This document shows positions 61,672 through 64,000 of a stretch of DNA of 64,000 nucleotides, in pieces; positions within the stretch are counted from its first letter, which is position 1, and every line of letters begins with the position of its first letter. Source of the stretch: Xylophilus rhododendri. GTDB lineage: Bacteria; Pseudomonadota; Gammaproteobacteria; Burkholderiales; Burkholderiaceae_C. Both the position numbers and the translations under genes were made by a program. Under the pieces are notes generated by a model that was given only the letters and a program-made list of their open reading frames with translations, did not search any database and was not told the origin of the DNA. The DNA lies in the NCBI RefSeq assembly GCF_009906855.1, contig NZ_CP047650.1, positions 3,100,001-3,164,000 on the forward strand, written 5' to 3'.

Positions 61672-61751
61672 TATGCGACGGGTTTGTGTGACGTTTTGAT
61701 GAAAATATCGGATGCGTTTCCAAATTAATCAAAAAATGCCCGCTGGCGAAT

Positions 61752-61813
61752 TTCGGGTGATTCGATCTGCATTCGGCTTGGGGGTATTTTGAAAATCCCG
61801 CCGGGTTCATCTT
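61752..61813 (+). promoter_or_regulatory. Plant-inducible-promoter (PIP) box with -10
   Basis: TTCGG (61752-61756), exactly 15 bases, then TTCGG (61772-61776); after 31 bases comes CATCTT (61808-61813), which fits the YANNNT -10. This matches the known PIP/hrpII-box rule TTCGB-N15-TTCGB-N30-32-YANNNT bound by HrpX/HrpB AraC-type activators of type III secretion genes in Xanthomonas, Ralstonia and Acidovorax. The ATG follows 29 bases after the -10. The surrounding 170 bases are AT-rich compared with the rest of the window. Activator binding is inference. Confidence 0.7.
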
Positions 61814-61842
61814 TGTGCATTTGATGCAGAAAGAGAAAACCC

Positions 61843-63741
61843 ATGCTGACCATTGCCACGTTTTCGCCGAGGGCCGCACCGGTCAAACCGGGCGATGAAA
61901 AACCGCCGCCGGACGACGAGGTCTGGTACGAATGCGAGCTCGGCAGCTCGGAGCCCTCGGAAGCGGACGCCGAAGTCTTCCAGCTGCCGGCGGGCAAACC
62001 TGCATACCGGGCACTGCCGCCGGGCCGTCCTCATGCGACCCCGGGGCAGCTGCAGGCCTGCCAGGATGCGCTGCAGCAGGAAACCGAACGCCGGGTCGAT
62101 GCCGCCGCCGCGGCCCTGATCCTCTCGGGCGTCCTGGCCCGCATCGCGGTCAAGGAATGCGAACGCGGCCGCCCGCTGGACCTGGCGGAAAGCATCGCCC
62201 TGGTCGAAGACGGCGATGTGCAGGGCTTCATGCTGGCGGCCGGCCTGCAGGCCGGGCAGATCGACCGGGGCCGCGTCGGGCAGGCGCGCGCGGCGGCGCT
62301 GGCCTCGCTCGCCACCCTGCCGACCGCCTTGCTCGGCACCAGCCTTTCCAGCGCGGTCAATGCCTTTTTCCCCGGAAACGCGACGGCGCGCCTGGTGGGT
62401 TTCATTCTCAACGTGGCGATATTGGCGCTGACGCCCTGGCTGAACGCATGCCTGATCCAGCCATTCGGTGCATGGGCGGACCGCTGGCGCGCGGCCGATT
62501 ATGTGGTGCGTGTGGACCGGTTCCGCATTCACGACCGCCAGGATAAACCGGCGCTGACCCGCCATATTCGCCGGGCCATGGCCGAATATCGTCGGACACA
62601 CGCCGCCATCGCCCGCTGCCTGGAGCAGCCCGGCAGGCTGGCGCGCCTGCCCGATTTGCGCTGGCGCCATGCCCGCGCGACCGAGGCGCTGCGCAAGCTC
62701 TTGCCCGCCGTCCGCGCCAAGCAGGCGGCCGATACCCGTGTGCATCTGGAGAACCGCTTCCAGAATCTCGCCCGCTATCCCAAGCTGGTGCTGGCTCCGG
62801 TCGGCCAGCTGCTGCGCGCGGCGCGCTGGATCTCGGCCTGGGCCTCGGCCGCGCTGCAGGTGGGTGTCTCGCTGGGGGCGGCGGGCATCCAGGCCTGGCT
62901 CGCCGGCCGCGACGAGGGCCACAAGCAGGCCTTCACCATCCGCTTCCACATGCTGTACGACCCACCGCTGAACGCCCTTGGAGATAGCCGCCTGGCCCGC
63001 GGATCGCCGCTGCGCCCGCAGGACATCGACGAGACCCGTCTGCGCGACTTCTTCACCGGCCCGAACCGCAGCCGCGTCGCCATGCTCGCCACCTGCCTGC
63101 GCGCCCATGCCGGCGGCTACGAACGCCGGCATTCCGGCGCGGTGGCCGATGCCGCCGCCAACCTCGAAGCCGGCGATGGCTGCCATGCCGAGCTGCAGCG
63201 CCTGCGCGCCGACCTCGCCCGCGTGGAAAGCCAGCAGCTGACCGAGCTGGCGCTGGACGGGGTCGCCGCCCGGCTGCTGCTGCCCGGCGGCCGCTGCGAT
63301 CCCCTGCTGTGGGCCGAGGTCAGCGCGCGCCTGCAGAAGCAAGGCGAGGTCTCCAGCCAGTTCTGCAAGTTCCTGGGCCAGCAATGGCAGGTCGGCGTCG
63401 GGCCGGGCTATTACGTCTTCGTGCCCAAGCTGCTGAACCTGGCCTGGCAAGGCAGCCCACCGCTGCCGGGCATGGTGGCCTGTGCCGGGCTGGCGGCGCT
63501 GTTCGGCCTGGCGGGCTACAACACGCATCCCAAGGTCGCCATCGAACGCAACGAGCTGCAGGTGCGCATCGACCACGGCGAGGTCGGCACCGGCTTCCTG
63601 GACACCATGCGCCAGGCCGGTGTCGCGATGGTGGCGCTGCCGCGTCAGCTGCAGCAGGGCCGGCAGTTCGGCGCGGCGGTGTGCGCGCTGCTCGAATGCC
63701 TGGGCCAGGCCGCGGAAATGGAGCGCCGGCTCGGCGCCTGA
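61843..63741 (+). CDS. Candidate type III secreted effector, uncharacterised
   Basis: A 632-residue protein I do not recognise. The first 70 residues are disordered, rich in Pro, Ser, Ala and acidic residues (FSPRAAPVKPGDEKPPPDDE, ELGSSEPSEADAEVF), as in type III signal regions, and there is no Sec signal peptide. Residues 71-130 are helical; hydrophobic segments lie at about 150-175 and 183-208 and a third at 330-354; the rest is Arg/Ala/Leu-rich helix, with a last hydrophobic patch near 545-562. No enzyme motif was found. A PIP box precedes it, ATG at 61843 follows AAAGAG, and it stands alone between the atp terminator and a housekeeping gene, suggesting insertion of a single virulence gene. 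A chaperone gene is not seen. Confidence 0.7.
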   Translation: MLTIATFSPRAAPVKPGDEKPPPDDEVWYECELGSSEPSEADAEVFQLPAGKPAYRALPPGRPHATPGQLQACQDALQQETERRVDAAAAALILSGVLARIAVKECERGRPLDLAESIALVEDGDVQGFMLAAGLQAGQIDRGRVGQARAAALASLATLPTALLGTSLSSAVNAFFPGNATARLVGFILNVAILALTPWLNACLIQPFGAWADRWRAADYVVRVDRFRIHDRQDKPALTRHIRRAMAEYRRTHAAIARCLEQPGRLARLPDLRWRHARATEALRKLLPAVRAKQAADTRVHLENRFQNLARYPKLVLAPVGQLLRAARWISAWASAALQVGVSLGAAGIQAWLAGRDEGHKQAFTIRFHMLYDPPLNALGDSRLARGSPLRPQDIDETRLRDFFTGPNRSRVAMLATCLRAHAGGYERRHSGAVADAAANLEAGDGCHAELQRLRADLARVESQQLTELALDGVAARLLLPGGRCDPLLWAEVSARLQKQGEVSSQFCKFLGQQWQVGVGPGYYVFVPKLLNLAWQGSPPLPGMVACAGLAALFGLAGYNTHPKVAIERNELQVRIDHGEVGTGFLDTMRQAGVAMVALPRQLQQGRQFGAAVCALLECLGQAAEMERRLGA

Positions 63742-63804
63742 GGTTCGGGTGCTGTTGCCATTTGTTCCCGGTCGCGGCGGCCGCGCGCCGAAGATGATCC
63801 GACC

Positions 63805-64000
63805 ATGGAACTCATCGTCGCCCGCCCCGAAGGCCTCTACTGCACCGCCGGGGATTTCTACATCGACCCCTGGCGGCCGGTGGACCGCGCCGTCATCACC
63901 CACGCCCATTCCGACCATGCGCGTGTCGGCCACGGCCACTACCTGGCCCACACCGACAGCGAAGGCACCCTGAGGGCCCGCCTGGGCGCCGACATCCCGC
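63805..64000 (+). CDS. MBL-fold DNA exonuclease (ligase-associated type), 5' part
   Basis: Only the first 65 residues are in the window. MELIVARPEGLYCTAGDFYI, DPWRPVDRAVITHAHSDHAR gives the metal motif H-x-H-x-D-H right after the N-terminal strands, typical of the beta-CASP family exonucleases found beside ATP-dependent DNA ligase genes. ATG at 63805. The next gene, outside the window, is expected to be the ligase if this call is right. Confidence 0.8.
   Translation, partial: MELIVARPEGLYCTAGDFYIDPWRPVDRAVITHAHSDHARVGHGHYLAHTDSEGTLRARLGADIP

Noticed and set aside
61807..63951. 714-residue open frame on the minus strand over the candidate effector gene
   Set aside because: The plus-strand frame has a PIP box, ribosome site and realistic protein composition; the minus frame is Gln/Arg/Gly shadow sequence that also runs through the start of the next gene.

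Overview
The window is a GC-rich chromosomal segment from a betaproteobacterium of order Burkholderiales, most likely family Comamonadaceae. This rests on three things: the str-S10 ribosomal block joined to gatCAB, mreBCD and a complete atp operon; protein sequences typical of that family; and strong third-position G/C bias. No rRNA, tRNA, CRISPR array, insertion sequence or prophage was seen. The first gene (glycosyltransferase) and the last gene (MBL-fold exonuclease) are cut by the window edges.

Layout: 1-5.7 kb holds a glycosyltransferase end, a PEP-CTERM protein, an OmpR-type two-component pair, an AmpG-type permease and a GntR regulator. 5.7-8.25 kb is a small accessory patch with two toxin-antitoxin modules (CcdAB and VapBC) flanking an unrecognised Lys-rich, membrane-associated protein. 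8.3-12.3 kb has exonuclease III, pyrE, a PepSY-type membrane protein, a beta/gamma-crystallin-like periplasmic protein and a lipocalin. 12.3-20.6 kb is gatCAB read leftward and mreBCD-mrdA (cell elongation) read rightward. 20.6-28.2 kb has a PabB-PabC fusion, a structured RNA with an intrinsic terminator, an ammonium transporter and an Mla-type lipid transport operon. 28.3-35.1 kb has a dienelactone hydrolase, a CorA-family transporter, hemB, a probable small RNA, hemJ, a VanZ-like protein and a PBP5-type carboxypeptidase.

35.2-45.4 kb is the translation block: rpsL-rpsG-fusA, tuf-rpsJ, then rplC-rplD-rplW-rplB-rpsS-rplV-rpsC-rplP-rpmC-rpsQ. Terminators follow fusA, rpsJ and rpsQ, and a new promoter precedes rplC; the spc genes do not follow rpsQ. 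45.5-54.2 kb carries redox genes, a regulatory-type PTS (EIIA-HPr-EI), a cysteine dioxygenase homologue, lipoate synthesis (lipB-lipA) and an MBL-fold lipoprotein. 54.3-61.6 kb is the full atpIBEFHAGDC operon ending at a strong terminator.

The most interesting part is 61.7-63.7 kb. A single unrecognised 632-residue gene sits between the atp terminator and a housekeeping exonuclease gene. It is preceded by a perfect plant-inducible-promoter (PIP) box with a matching downstream -10 element. This suggests control by a HrpX/HrpB-type activator, makes the protein a candidate type III secreted effector, and suggests a plant-associated host bacterium. Other points worth checking are a three-hairpin small RNA with an anti-Shine-Dalgarno loop (31.2 kb), a structured RNA upstream of pabBC (22.5 kb), the protein between the two toxin-antitoxin modules, and a PBP5 homologue whose KTG lysine is Asn.
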